Shown piece after piece: positions 7,816 to 17,036 of a DNA stretch of 64,000 nucleotides (its first letter is position 1; every line of letters begins with the position of its first letter). This stretch comes from Bacteroidales bacterium (GTDB lineage: Bacteria > Bacteroidota > Bacteroidia > Bacteroidales > ML635J-15): positions 1 through 64,000 of the forward strand of contig JAFZLK010000047.1 in assembly GCA_017551515.1 (NCBI GenBank), given 5' to 3'. The translations under genes and the position numbers were made by a program. The notes beneath the pieces were generated by a model that was not told where the DNA came from, did no database searches, and worked only from the letters and a program-made list of their open reading frames with translations.

Positions 7816-8982
7816 TTACTGCTTAAATTCTACTTCACGCTCATATATACCTTTGTTTTTCTCGTTCAGAAATGGTCTGATTGAGTCGAGTGTGATGTGC
7901 TTGCGGTAAGCTTCATGGAAATTAAGTAGCGAGTCGGGAACGGTTGTAGGATAAATCCTGAATTGCTTGTGTCCGTTGATTGGCGGATGCGTGACAAAAT
8001 ATAGCGAGTAGTCGCAATTGCTAATGCGCACGGTACTGTCTTTTTCCAAGTCAAGGCGGATAGTCATACCGCAGTAGGTGCCTTGTCTGGTGCTGTTGGA
8101 AATGAAATTGCCAAGGGAGTAGGCAAGCACATGTTTTTCTCCAGTAATGCTGTCGGTGCGAATTTCTATAGGTTCTACGATATGCGGATGACTGCCAATT
8201 ATATGGGTGACGCCTTTGCCGAAAAGCCAGTCTGCAAGTTTCTTTTGGGAAGCATCAGGTTCCAGCATGTATTCCACGCCCCAGTGCATGAAGGCAATGA
8301 TAGCATCCGGTTCCATGCATTTTGCCTTTTCGATGTCGATGGAAATTTTTGCGGTATCAATGCGGTTTACAATGTTTGGCGCATGAACTTTTGCGCCATT
8401 TATTGCGTATGTATAGTTGAGCATGGCGATGCGAAATCCGTTTTTCTCGACAAGTAGGGGATAGTTTTGTTCAAAAGAAGCTGTGTCCAAATATGTTCCT
8501 AGATGTTGTATTCCAATCGAATCCATCACTCGTATGGTGCGTTCCAATCCTTGCTGTCGTCTGTCGCAGGTATGGTTGTTGGCGGTAAGCATAATGTCGA
8601 AACCTGCCGACTTGCAGTCGATAAGGAATTTGTCGGGTGCGCAGAAATTAGGATAGCCATGGTAGGGTGGACCTGCCAATGTTGTCTCGAAGTTTGCAAC
8701 GGCAATGTCTGCCGATTCAATCTCGTGCTTTACATATTGGAAACATTCGCTGTAGTCGTATGTGTCGTCATCCATTAGAGCATACTTGAATTGATCGTTG
8801 TGTTGCATGATGTCGCCGGCGAACAAAAGCGAAATTCGATATGTGGTGTCCTTGGTTTGGACTTCTTCTGTAATAGTGTCAGTTTCAATTGTTTGCGGTG
8901 CCTCAGAAGGTCGCTTTTGCTTGCAACTTGTTGCCAATGCTGTTGCTAGCAGTATGACAAGAAGAATCTTAGTTTCCCTCAT
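7816..8982 (-). CDS. CapA family lipoprotein (PGA_cap metallophosphatase fold)
   Basis: 388 residues with a lipoprotein signal ending in the lipobox ATSC (Cys20). The calcineurin-like PGA_cap domain shows LFAGDIMQH at about 55, VANFETTLAGP, LTANNHTCD, then HWGVEYMLEPD and GSHPHIVEPIE, which supply the metal and phosphate ligands. Relatives include CapA of poly-gamma-glutamate capsule synthesis, but most Bacteroidales members have no capBC nearby, as here, so the substrate is unknown. It probably sits in the periplasm tethered to a membrane. It converges on gmk with 6 bases between stops. Confidence 0.88.
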   Translation of the reverse strand: MRETKILLVILLATALATSCKQKRPSEAPQTIETDTITEEVQTKDTTYRISLLFAGDIMQHNDQFKYALMDDDTYDYSECFQYVKHEIESADIAVANFETTLAGPPYHGYPNFCAPDKFLIDCKSAGFDIMLTANNHTCDRRQQGLERTIRVMDSIGIQHLGTYLDTASFEQNYPLLVEKNGFRIAMLNYTYAINGAKVHAPNIVNRIDTAKISIDIEKAKCMEPDAIIAFMHWGVEYMLEPDASQKKLADWLFGKGVTHIIGSHPHIVEPIEIRTDSITGEKHVLAYSLGNFISNSTRQGTYCGMTIRLDLEKDSTVRISNCDYSLYFVTHPPINGHKQFRIYPTTVPDSLLNFHEAYRKHITLDSIRPFLNEKNKGIYEREVEFKQ

Positions 8983-9090
8983 AGGAGTTTTGTTTTGGGC
9001 TAACAGGCTAACTGCTTTACTGCCTAACAGCCTTTGGGCTTTGAGCTTTTAGCCTTTAAGCCTGCAAGCCTTTTTAGCCTGTTCGCCCTT
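8983..9090. repeat. Short degenerate AGCCT-rich repeats
   Basis: The gap holds many near-copies of AGCCTGCAAGCCT and TAACAGGCTAAC. Similar text occurs at about 38640-38668, 40085-40125 and 41428-41455. Function unknown. Confidence 0.45.
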
Positions 9091-9816
9091 TTAGAACATC
9101 ATTGGTCCTGGTCGTTTCTTCATTTCCTGCATAAACTTGTAAACCTGTGCGTTGTATTCGGCAACAGTCATAGTCTGAGCTTTCTTCTTGTGCTTAGGCT
9201 TTTCTATTTTTACAGGAGTGTCGCTCATGGTGATGGTCTTTGCTGCATAGACCTGTCCACCGCCATAAAGGTCAACTTCGAGAATCATTCCAGGAAGTCC
9301 TTGGTAAACATCTGGTCCGCATGGAATAGGCATGTCAAGAGCAAACCAAGCGGTAACTTCTTGATTCATAACCGTATCGTTGTAGGTTGCGCTCATGCAG
9401 ATGTGCCCTGCAACTTCCTTCATTGCATTGGTGACTTTCCATTTCATCTTGGGAATGCTGTCGTCAACGATGCTGAGTTTTCCCATCATGCGGATGATGT
9501 AGCAGACTTTGTTCTTGTCCTTGTTGCTGTAGATTGTGTGCTCTTCGGTTGCACCGCCCCATCTGTCCATAGTTTCTTCTACGATTGGTTCGTAAATCGT
9601 TTCCGAAGTTGTGAATTTCAGTTCTGCCTTCGATTTTCTGAATTTCCATTCCTCTTTCCACGAATAGGTGTCCATCTTACGGTCAGGCATAAACCATTGC
9701 ATCATCTTTTCTACATCGGTGGTGATTTCGTAAACTATTGTGCCCGATGTCTGTTGTGCGCTTGCAAAACTTGTGGCAAGTGCGATTATTGCTGTAAGTA
9801 TGAGTGTTCGTTTCAT
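9091..9816 (-). CDS. GLPGLI family protein
   Basis: 241 residues with a signal peptide (MKRTLILTAIIALATSFASAQ). It contains YQGLPGMILEVDL, the motif that names the family, around residue 160, followed by the usual beta-rich C-terminus. Members are Bacteroidetes-only secreted proteins of unknown role, commonly encoded beside an outer-membrane barrel, as here, where the barrel gene lies 74 bases upstream on the same strand. Confidence 0.9.
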   Translation of the reverse strand: MKRTLILTAIIALATSFASAQQTSGTIVYEITTDVEKMMQWFMPDRKMDTYSWKEEWKFRKSKAELKFTTSETIYEPIVEETMDRWGGATEEHTIYSNKDKNKVCYIIRMMGKLSIVDDSIPKMKWKVTNAMKEVAGHICMSATYNDTVMNQEVTAWFALDMPIPCGPDVYQGLPGMILEVDLYGGGQVYAAKTITMSDTPVKIEKPKHKKKAQTMTVAEYNAQVYKFMQEMKKRPGPMMF

Positions 9817-9836
9817 CTTTTTTTTGTTTTAGGTTC

Positions 9837-9856
9837 GGACGATGCATGCATCGTCC
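9837..9856. repeat. 20-bp perfect palindrome
   Basis: GGACGATGCATGCATCGTCC lies between the barrel gene and the GLPGLI gene. A related palindrome (GACGTTGC-GT-GCAACGTC) is at 50718-50735. It may form a stem-loop within the operon mRNA. Confidence 0.75.
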
Positions 9857-9890
9857 TTTACTTCTTTTTACTTTACTCTTTTATCTCTTT

Positions 9891-12701
9891 TTAGAAATCT
9901 ATTTCTGGACGATTGCGTCCTTTATCCTGGAATCCCTTCATGTTGTACGAGAAAGTGAGCATGTAGTATCTTGACAATGTCGGTGATTCTCGGTAGTAAA
10001 CCGTGTTGGATGATGCATATTGGGCAATCGAAACGCTCTGGTTCAGAAGGTCGCAGGCTGCGAGACGAAGCTCGAACTTGTTACCCTTGCCGAGGAACTG
10101 TTTTATCGATACATTCAGGATGTGCATGTCGGGATTGTTGGTGAACTCGTTGTTCAAATACTTGCTGTACTTGTAGTTGGCCTCCAAGTAGGTGCGACCG
10201 AACATCTGCCATTTGATAGATGTGCCAGCATAGTAGTTTGTGGTCTTGTTGTTGTTGAAGTAGTTTTCTGACTTGTAGGTCGTAGTTGAGTAGCTGTAGC
10301 GACCGTTTATTCTCCAAGTAAGTTTGTCCGAAAGGTTTATCTGGATGGTTAGATTTGGAGTGAACGAATTGCTCTGCGACAAGTTTTCGACACCATTGAT
10401 GAATGTTGGGTTCTGGTCGTAGGCGTAGCGGAATCCGATGTGAGTTGTAAATTTTGACTTGATAATAGGAAGTTCCAGATGTATATTTGCACTTGCTTCG
10501 TGTCCGCCGTGTACGATTTCGGGAGTGCGAACATTTCTGTATCCTAGACCATCCACATATTCTATTTTCTGGTTGTAGGTTATAAGGTCTGGCTGATACG
10601 AATAGTCAACATTTACGAATGCTCCCATGAATGACGCTCTGTTGTGGTATCCGAACATTGCGCTAGTATAGTGTGAACTGGTGTACGAAAGGTTTGGATT
10701 TCCATTTACAATATATAGTGGGTCCATATTTGTGGAAATCGGTTGCAAGTATGCAAAATCTGGTTCATATATGTCGTACGAATAGTCGAATGCCACCCAG
10801 ATGTTGTTTGGCGATTCCCAGTTCAGTTCGAAATATGGGATAACGCTTCCGTAGTTACGCCTTAGCGGGTCTCCATTGACATTGGCTTGGGTGTATTTGC
10901 CGTTTTGCTGCAAGTTCTTGTATGCTGCACCTGCGTTTATGTACAGTCCGCTGAACGAGTATGTGAACGATACACCCAACCTGTTGTAGAATAGGTCGCG
11001 CTGCGAAATGAGCGACAGCGAGTCGATAGCGGCATTCGACTGAAGTTCGTCCTGTGCTTCGTGCGAAAGTTTTTCGGTATTCATCGCGAAGTTGTAGAAA
11101 GTGCTGAATGTGAAACGCTTGCCGATAGGTTCAACATACATTATGCTCGATTTCAAGTTGTTTGTGTTCTTGTTTTGTGATGATGCAACCTTTATTCTTT
11201 CGTCCTCTGTTGTGGCGTTGAAGAAGTCGTTCAGGTTTTCCTCATTTTCCTTTTCCAATGCTATAGTGTTGTTATTTTCGGCACTTATCGAGAACGAGCG
11301 TTTCGGCTTCATAAACTTGTGGTTGTAGATAACAAGAGCATCGGTATTGATATTGTTTACCTTGCTGTTGCTGATTTCTGAGTATTGGTTGATAATGTCA
11401 AGATTTCCACCCTGATACAAGGCAATATTATTGTTATCTTTTCTTGTGCCTGTGAAGTTTACATTTATTCTGCCAATAATGTAGTCCAACGAATCGATTT
11501 TTTCTTCAAGTCGTGCCGACAGCGAGTGCGAGAAATTTTTGTTGGCGTTGTATGCGGTGTCGGTCTTGAAGTAGGAGGTGTCGGTGAGCATCGTCTTTGT
11601 GTTGGAGAAAATGTCGGCGTGCGAATTAATTTGATTGTAGGTGTAGTTAGTGTAAAGAATGGTCTTGCCGTTATCGTAGTTGAAGTTGACACCGCCGCCA
11701 TAGTTCTGCGCAAAGCCATTGCCGTCCCAATATAGTCCCCCGCCAAAGCCATTCCACCATCTCGTTATGCCTCCGAATCCGAAGTCACCGCTGTCGTAGG
11801 TAAATGCGCTTGAGCCCTTGAATTCCTGCATATCTTCCCAGTCGGTACGGGTTGAGTTGATGTCGTTGCCATATCCGATAACAGAAAGCTGGTATTTGTC
11901 GTTGAAGCGGTTGAAACTGCCTTTTGCAAGCCATGGAATGAAATTGCCATCGCCCCAACCGGCACCAACGCTTGCCTTGCCGAAGTAGCCCTTCTTGTAT
12001 TCCTGCTTCAGTTCAAGGTTCATAACCTTGTTCTGAGTACCATCCTTTATGCCAGTAAGCTTTTCCTGCTCCGACTTGTCATTGTAGACCTGAACCTTCG
12101 AAACTGCTTCTGCATCAATGTTCTGTGTTACCATTTTCGGGTCATCGCCGAAGAAGTTCTTGCCATCAACATATACTTTGCTTACATCTTTTCCCATAGA
12201 CTTGATTCCACCATCGGCATCAACCTCAATACCGGGAAGTTTCTTAAGCAAGTCTTCAACCGTTGAACCTGGAGCAACCTTGAAAGTGGCAGCGTTGTAT
12301 TCCACAGTATCGCCTTTGAAAAGCAGTGGCGCCTGTGCCTCATGAACAACGACTTCCATTAGCACTTCGGCAATAGGCGACAACTTGAGGTTGCCAAGGT
12401 TTATGCTTTTGCCATCGGTTTTCTTTATGTGCTTCTGGTATGGCGTGTAGGTAATGTGCGAAATTTTCAACAAATAGTCGCGGTTTTTGACGCTTTTGAA
12501 AACGAAATGTCCATCCGAACCCGAAATCGCATATTCGAGCAGGGTGGAGTCCGTTTCGTTGAGAAGCATGACTGTTGCGTATGGAACTTCCTCGCCTGTG
12601 TCGGCTTCAATAAGATTTCCGGAAATTTCAATGTTCTGTGCAGCAAGTCTTGCTGTGCAAATAGCTGATAAGAACAATATTAAAGTGATAAACCGCTTCA
12701 T
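9891..12701 (-). CDS. Outer-membrane beta-barrel protein with carboxypeptidase-regulatory domain
   Basis: 936 residues with a signal peptide cleaved after about LAAQ. Residues 25-110 form a CarboxypepD_reg-like domain (IEISGNLIEADTGEEVPYATV), followed by a plug-like segment (PGSTVEDLLKKLPGIEVDADGGIKS and VYVDGKNFFGDDPKMV) and a long barrel ending in aromatic-rich strands. This is the TonB-receptor-like family often annotated outer membrane beta-barrel family protein. No SusD partner is present. It forms an operon with the GLPGLI gene; the cargo is unknown. Confidence 0.92.
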   Translation of the reverse strand: MKRFITLILFLSAICTARLAAQNIEISGNLIEADTGEEVPYATVMLLNETDSTLLEYAISGSDGHFVFKSVKNRDYLLKISHITYTPYQKHIKKTDGKSINLGNLKLSPIAEVLMEVVVHEAQAPLLFKGDTVEYNAATFKVAPGSTVEDLLKKLPGIEVDADGGIKSMGKDVSKVYVDGKNFFGDDPKMVTQNIDAEAVSKVQVYNDKSEQEKLTGIKDGTQNKVMNLELKQEYKKGYFGKASVGAGWGDGNFIPWLAKGSFNRFNDKYQLSVIGYGNDINSTRTDWEDMQEFKGSSAFTYDSGDFGFGGITRWWNGFGGGLYWDGNGFAQNYGGGVNFNYDNGKTILYTNYTYNQINSHADIFSNTKTMLTDTSYFKTDTAYNANKNFSHSLSARLEEKIDSLDYIIGRINVNFTGTRKDNNNIALYQGGNLDIINQYSEISNSKVNNINTDALVIYNHKFMKPKRSFSISAENNNTIALEKENEENLNDFFNATTEDERIKVASSQNKNTNNLKSSIMYVEPIGKRFTFSTFYNFAMNTEKLSHEAQDELQSNAAIDSLSLISQRDLFYNRLGVSFTYSFSGLYINAGAAYKNLQQNGKYTQANVNGDPLRRNYGSVIPYFELNWESPNNIWVAFDYSYDIYEPDFAYLQPISTNMDPLYIVNGNPNLSYTSSHYTSAMFGYHNRASFMGAFVNVDYSYQPDLITYNQKIEYVDGLGYRNVRTPEIVHGGHEASANIHLELPIIKSKFTTHIGFRYAYDQNPTFINGVENLSQSNSFTPNLTIQINLSDKLTWRINGRYSYSTTTYKSENYFNNNKTTNYYAGTSIKWQMFGRTYLEANYKYSKYLNNEFTNNPDMHILNVSIKQFLGKGNKFELRLAACDLLNQSVSIAQYASSNTVYYRESPTLSRYYMLTFSYNMKGFQDKGRNRPEIDF

Positions 12702-12720
12702 ATAATGATATTTTATGTTG

Positions 12721-12728
12721 CAAAAATA
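12721..12728 (-). promoter_or_regulatory. -7 box of the barrel-GLPGLI operon
   Basis: TATTTTTG on the minus strand, 19 bases before ATG 12701. Confidence 0.6.
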
Positions 12729-12802
12729 TAACTAATTTTTTGCAGAAAGTGTACCTAAAAGAGTTTTATGTAAACTTTAACATTGGTTAGAATGAACTAA
12801 AA

Positions 12803-12824
12803 AAGGGAACTTTCGGGTTCCCTT
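12803..12824 (-). terminator. Rho-independent terminator of the TraB gene
   Basis: AAGGGAAC and GTTCCCTT form an 8-bp stem with a 6-base loop; the T run follows on the minus strand. Confidence 0.85.
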
Positions 12825-12846
12825 TTCTGTATTGTTGGTGTGATAT

Positions 12847-13722
12847 TTATTCTTCCTTCCACTTGAAAACCACTGGTTCTACTGTCAAACCTGCTTTGCG
12901 CAAGTGATTGATAACACCCTGTTCACCAGGCAAATGTGCTGCGCCTACAGCGCAGAATAGCGATTGTTTCTTTGCTATTTTCAGGAAATTCTTTGCCATT
13001 CCGCTGTTGCGGTTAATTAGGAATGCCTGATTGAATTCTGCTGGTAACGATGGGTCGGAACTCATTTCCAATGCCTTGTCCAAGTTGAAGGTCAAGTAGG
13101 CGTCGAGAAGGTCGGCGAACTGTTCTTCTTCCTTGTTGTTGCCGTCCGATGTGGTATCCTTAATGCCGTCCATGAGCATTTTTACTTGGTCTTCGAGACT
13201 TATGGCATCAATTGCATTTATCTGGTCCATGAATTTTTCCACTCCGTAGCATGATTTTCCTGCCTTGCGTGCGTTTTGCAGGAAATATAGGTCAAGAGCG
13301 GTTTCCATGTCCTGTTTCATTCCTGCCTGCATCATTGCACTGCTTACGAAAAATGGTTTCATCTTGTTGTAAAGCAATAGGCTTGCACCAGTCGCAGCGG
13401 TGAATGCGCTGTCGAGCAACTTGTAGTCTTCTGCCGACATTATGGTTTTTAATGTTTTGCCGTCCTTCATAAGAGTTGCTTCCTGCGATTCCTTGGGGTC
13501 GATTTCGTCCATTAGGATTTCCATTGCAAAGGCATCGCACGAGTTGAAGGCATCCGTTACGGTGTTGTCGAAAGCGAAAACTCGCTTGTCCTGAATGTGG
13601 ATTGTGCCGTATAGGTATGACGGACTCTTGATTTTCTTGCCCGTAACTTTCCATAAAATTGACTGTGAGAAGCAGAAACTTGCTGCTAAAACTAACGCTA
13701 ATAGAAAAAATATCTTTTTCAT
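12847..13722 (-). CDS. TraB/GumN family protein, secreted
   Basis: ATG 13722 (MKKIFFLLALVLAASFCFSQ) gives a clean signal peptide and 291 residues; the longer frame to 13812 would cross the promoter. The family N-motif is SYLYGTIHIQDKRVF and the closing motif is SLFCAVGAAHLPGEQGVINHLRKAG with its GAAHL histidine. TraB/GumN proteins are proposed metallo-enzymes of the TIKI type; the bacterial role is unclear. Expected in the periplasm. It is divergent from the EamA gene. Confidence 0.88.
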   Translation of the reverse strand: MKKIFFLLALVLAASFCFSQSILWKVTGKKIKSPSYLYGTIHIQDKRVFAFDNTVTDAFNSCDAFAMEILMDEIDPKESQEATLMKDGKTLKTIMSAEDYKLLDSAFTAATGASLLLYNKMKPFFVSSAMMQAGMKQDMETALDLYFLQNARKAGKSCYGVEKFMDQINAIDAISLEDQVKMLMDGIKDTTSDGNNKEEEQFADLLDAYLTFNLDKALEMSSDPSLPAEFNQAFLINRNSGMAKNFLKIAKKQSLFCAVGAAHLPGEQGVINHLRKAGLTVEPVVFKWKEE

Positions 13723-13748
13723 CTTACTTTTGAATTTTGTGAACGATG

Positions 13749-13756
13749 CAAAAATA
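13749..13756 (-). promoter_or_regulatory. -7 box of the TraB gene
   Basis: TATTTTTG on the minus strand, 26 bases before ATG 13722. It is only 10 bases from the divergent EamA box. Confidence 0.6.
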
Positions 13757-13766
13757 ATAAAAGTTG

Positions 13767-13774
13767 TAATTTTG
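13767..13774 (+). promoter_or_regulatory. -7 box of the EamA gene
   Basis: TAATTTTG, 18 bases before ATG 13793, back to back with the TraB promoter. Confidence 0.6.
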
Positions 13775-13792
13775 CAGTCAATTTTTTTAGCG

Positions 13793-14695
13793 ATGTCAGA
13801 ACTGAATGGCAATAGGGTAAAAGGGTATGTCTGTGGATGCTTGTCGGCAATATGCTACGGCGTGAATCCGCTGTTTTCGTTGCCCGTAATGGAGCGTGGT
13901 GTAGGTGTGGACTCAATTTTGTTCTACAGGTATGCCATTGCTGCCGTTGCTCTTGCTGTGCTTATGATTGTGAAGAAAATAGACTTCCGTCTGAAGGCAA
14001 AGGAACTTATTGCAGTTGTGATAATGGGTTCGCTGTTCTGCTCGTCATCGATTTTCCTGTTCGAGAGTTACCGAATGATGCCTGCGGGAATTGCATCGAC
14101 AATACTTTTTGTGTATCCGGTGCTTACGGCGATAATCATGGCGGTCTTTTTCAAGGAGAAAATCCGTTGGTTTACAGTAGTTTCGCTTGCATTGTCGTTT
14201 GGCGGACTGATGCTCTTGTACAAGGGCGATGATTCTGGAACGGTTACGCTTATGGGGATTTTCTTTGTTGTGATGTCGTCGCTGACATACGCCATATATA
14301 TAGTAGGTGTGAACCGTTCCGCGTTGAAGGCAATGAACAGCGTCAAGTTGTCGTTTTATGCCATTGTTGTGGGAACATTTGTGCTGTTTTTCTTCCGTCT
14401 TGGCTGTGGAACGCAGTTGCAGGCGGTTCCCGATGGCTTCTCGTGGCTATGTTTGGCGGGACTTGGCATTCTTCCGACAACGGTTTCGCTCATTGCCTTG
14501 GCGGTGTCAATCAGGAATATAGGTTCTACGCCTGCGGCAATTCTTGGCGTGCTGGAACCTGCAACGGCAGTTTTCTTCGGTTGCATTGTGTTTGGTGAAC
14601 CATTTACAATATCGCTTGTTTTCGGTTTCATAACCATTATGGTAGCAGTCCTGCTGATAATCTTGGCACCGAAATATTTTCCAAGGAAAGGATAA
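13793..14695 (+). CDS. EamA/DMT family transporter
   Basis: ATG 13793 (MSELNGNRVKGYVCGC) gives 300 residues; the frame is open upstream but would overlap TraB and its promoter. There are ten hydrophobic helices in two EamA halves, the second starting near TLMGIFFVVMSSLTYAIYI. The motif ILGVLEPATAVFFGCIVFGE near the end is the classic EamA signature. It is an inner-membrane metabolite exporter or importer; the substrate is unknown. Confidence 0.92.
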   Translation: MSELNGNRVKGYVCGCLSAICYGVNPLFSLPVMERGVGVDSILFYRYAIAAVALAVLMIVKKIDFRLKAKELIAVVIMGSLFCSSSIFLFESYRMMPAGIASTILFVYPVLTAIIMAVFFKEKIRWFTVVSLALSFGGLMLLYKGDDSGTVTLMGIFFVVMSSLTYAIYIVGVNRSALKAMNSVKLSFYAIVVGTFVLFFFRLGCGTQLQAVPDGFSWLCLAGLGILPTTVSLIALAVSIRNIGSTPAAILGVLEPATAVFFGCIVFGEPFTISLVFGFITIMVAVLLIILAPKYFPRKG

Positions 14696-14795
14696 TAATC
14701 GTAAAGGAATAAACACAAAATCAACAAGAATCGTCCCCGAAAACATTTTGTCAAAATTTCCTTTTCTGTCCAATCCATAACTCGCAAATAAGTTG

Positions 14796-14803
14796 TAATT
14801 TTG
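14796..14803 (+). promoter_or_regulatory. -7 box of metG
   Basis: TAATTTTG, 17 bases before ATG 14821. Confidence 0.6.
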
Positions 14804-14820
14804 CGCAAAATTTTCGTAAA

Positions 14821-16860
14821 ATGAAAGATTACAAGAGAATAACCATAACATCTGCTTTGCCGTATGCAAACGGACCTGTTCATATTGGACATTTGGCTGG
14901 CGTTTATGTTCCTGCTGATATTTATGCTCGTTACAATCGTTTGAAACACCGCGATGTACTGTTCATTGGCGGTTCCGATGAGCACGGCGTTCCAGTAACG
15001 CTGAAAGCCCGCAAGGAAGGCGTAACTCCGCAGGATATTGTTGACAGATACCACAAGATTATCAAGGAATCGTTCGAAGAATTTGGCATTTCGTTCGATA
15101 TTTACGGTCGTACAAGTGCAGAAATCCACCACAAGACTGCATCGGAGTTCTTCCTTTCGTTGTACAACAAGGGCGAGTTTGTTGAAAAGACCAGCATGCA
15201 GTTCTATGATGAGCAGGAACAGCAGTTCTTGGCTGACCGCTACATAATGGGTACTTGCCCGAAATGCGGTGCCGAGGATGCCTACGGCGACCAGTGTGAA
15301 AAGTGCGGTTCATCGCTTAGTCCGACCGAACTTATAAATCCGCGCTCGATGATTAGCGGAAATGCTCCCGTAATGAAGGAAACCAAGCACTGGTATTTGC
15401 CTCTCGACAAGTACGAGGAAGAACTTCGCCACTGGATTTTGGAAGAGCATAAGGAATGGAAACCAAATGTTTACGGTCAGTGCAAGTCGTGGTTGGATTC
15501 GGGATTGTTCCCACGTGCCGTTACCCGCGATTTGAATTGGGGCGTAAAAGTTCCGCTCGAGGAAGGCAAGAACAAGGTTTTGTATGTGTGGTTCGATGCT
15601 CCAATCGGCTACATATCAAACACAAAGATGCTTTATCCTAACGATTGGGAAAAATGGTGGAAGGACAAGGATACCAAGTTGGTACATTTCATCGGCAAGG
15701 ACAACATAGTGTTCCACTGCATAATTTTCCCGTCGATGTTGCGCCACGAGGGATCGTACATTTTGCCCGACAATGTTCCAGCAAACGAGTTCCTGAACCT
15801 CGAAGGCAACAAGATAAGCACTTCGCGCAATTGGGCTGTATGGCTTCACGAATATCTGCGCGACTTCGAGGGCAAGCAGGATGTGTTGAGATATGTTCTT
15901 ACGGCAAATGCTCCCGAAACCAAGGACAACGACTTCTCGTGGAAGGATTTCCAGACAAAGAACAACAGCGAACTTGTAGCCATAATGGGTAATTTCATCA
16001 ATCGTGCAGTTGTCTTGACGCATAAATATTATGGTGGAAACGTTCCACAGCCGGCAGAGGATACCGACTACGAAAAGGAAATCCGTGCCGAAATCGCTCG
16101 CATCAAGGAAAGCCTTGAAAGCAACATCGAGAATTACAAGTTCCGTGAGGCATTGAAGGATGCTATGGCTGTCAGCCGACTTGGCAACAAGTATCTTGCC
16201 GACACCGAGCCGTGGAAACTTGTAAAGACAGATGAAGCGCGTACTCGTACTATATTGTATTATTCGCTTCAGTTATGCGCATTGTCGGCAACATTGGCTG
16301 AACCATTCCTGCCGTTTACAAGTGCCAAGTTGTTCAAGATGCTGAACATTGAGCGTCCTGAATGGGAAAGCACCGTTAAGGTTGATTTGATTCCTGTTGG
16401 ACACAAGATAGGAGAGGCTGAACTATTGTTTGAACGTATTGAAGATGCTGCAATCGACGCACAGTTGCAACGTCTTGAAAACATCAAGATTGAGAACGAA
16501 AAGAACAACTACAAGCCGCAGCCAGTAAAGGAAAATGTTGCTTTCGACGATTTTATGAAGGTTGACATCCGCGTTGGTACCGTGTTGGAATGCTTCAAGG
16601 TTCCGAAGGCCGACAAGTTGTTGCAGTTTAAGATTGATGACGGCATGGGCGGACGCACGATTGTCAGCGGTATTGCCAAGTATTACACCGAGCCGGAAAA
16701 ACTTGTCGGAACGCAGGTTTGCTTTATAGCCAACTTTGAGCCACGCAAGTTGAAAGGTGTAGTTTCCGAAGGAATGATTCTCTCAGCCGAAGATGCCGAT
16801 GGTCGTTTGGTTCTCTTACAACCGAAAGACTTGGTAAAGTGCGGAGTCAGAGTAGGATAG
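14821..16860 (+). CDS. metG: Methionyl-tRNA synthetase
   Basis: 679 residues, normal for the dimeric form. It has PVHIGHLAG (HIGH motif), a zinc knuckle CPKCG...CEKCG near residues 145-162, and NKISTS as the KMSKS equivalent. After the anticodon-binding domain comes a C-terminal tRNA-binding/dimerisation domain beginning [27 protein letters not shown]. It charges tRNA-Met in the cytoplasm. Confidence 0.98.
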   Translation: MKDYKRITITSALPYANGPVHIGHLAGVYVPADIYARYNRLKHRDVLFIGGSDEHGVPVTLKARKEGVTPQDIVDRYHKIIKESFEEFGISFDIYGRTSAEIHHKTASEFFLSLYNKGEFVEKTSMQFYDEQEQQFLADRYIMGTCPKCGAEDAYGDQCEKCGSSLSPTELINPRSMISGNAPVMKETKHWYLPLDKYEEELRHWILEEHKEWKPNVYGQCKSWLDSGLFPRAVTRDLNWGVKVPLEEGKNKVLYVWFDAPIGYISNTKMLYPNDWEKWWKDKDTKLVHFIGKDNIVFHCIIFPSMLRHEGSYILPDNVPANEFLNLEGNKISTSRNWAVWLHEYLRDFEGKQDVLRYVLTANAPETKDNDFSWKDFQTKNNSELVAIMGNFINRAVVLTHKYYGGNVPQPAEDTDYEKEIRAEIARIKESLESNIENYKFREALKDAMAVSRLGNKYLADTEPWKLVKTDEARTRTILYYSLQLCALSATLAEPFLPFTSAKLFKMLNIERPEWESTVKVDLIPVGHKIGEAELLFERIEDAAIDAQLQRLENIKIENEKNNYKPQPVKENVAFDDFMKVDIRVGTVLECFKVPKADKLLQFKIDDGMGGRTIVSGIAKYYTEPEKLVGTQVCFIANFEPRKLKGVVSEGMILSAEDADGRLVLLQPKDLVKCGVRVG

Positions 16861-16881
16861 TAATTTTCATATTTGGAGGAA

Positions 16882-16911
16882 AAAGTGCTGCATTTTGTGG
16901 CACTTTTTTTT
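16882..16911 (+). terminator. Terminator of metG
   Basis: AAAGTGC (16882-16888) and GCACTTT (16900-16906) form the stem, followed by a T run, 21 bases after the stop. Confidence 0.85.
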
Positions 16912-17000
16912 GTCGTTGTTTGGAATCTTATTCACATTGGAAAAACGAATATGGTTAATATCTTGTTGCGATATTTCTGCGACAAGATTTTCTCGCTTTT

Positions 17001-17008
17001 TACATTTG
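17001..17008 (+). promoter_or_regulatory. -7 box of the feoB-like gene
   Basis: TACATTTG, 28 bases before ATG 17037. It supports that ATG over the TTG at 17013. Confidence 0.6.
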
Positions 17009-17036
17009 CAAATTGTATAGAGAAATTGGGATTGAG

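Noticed and set aside
9034-9894. 286-residue plus-strand ORF opposite the GLPGLI gene
   Set aside because: It is the antisense shadow of a gene with signal peptide and family motif; cysteine/phenylalanine-rich composition is typical of a shadow.
14356-15132. 258-residue minus-strand ORF across the EamA-metG junction
   Set aside because: It overlaps the ends of two well-supported genes and the metG promoter, and has no recognisable domain.
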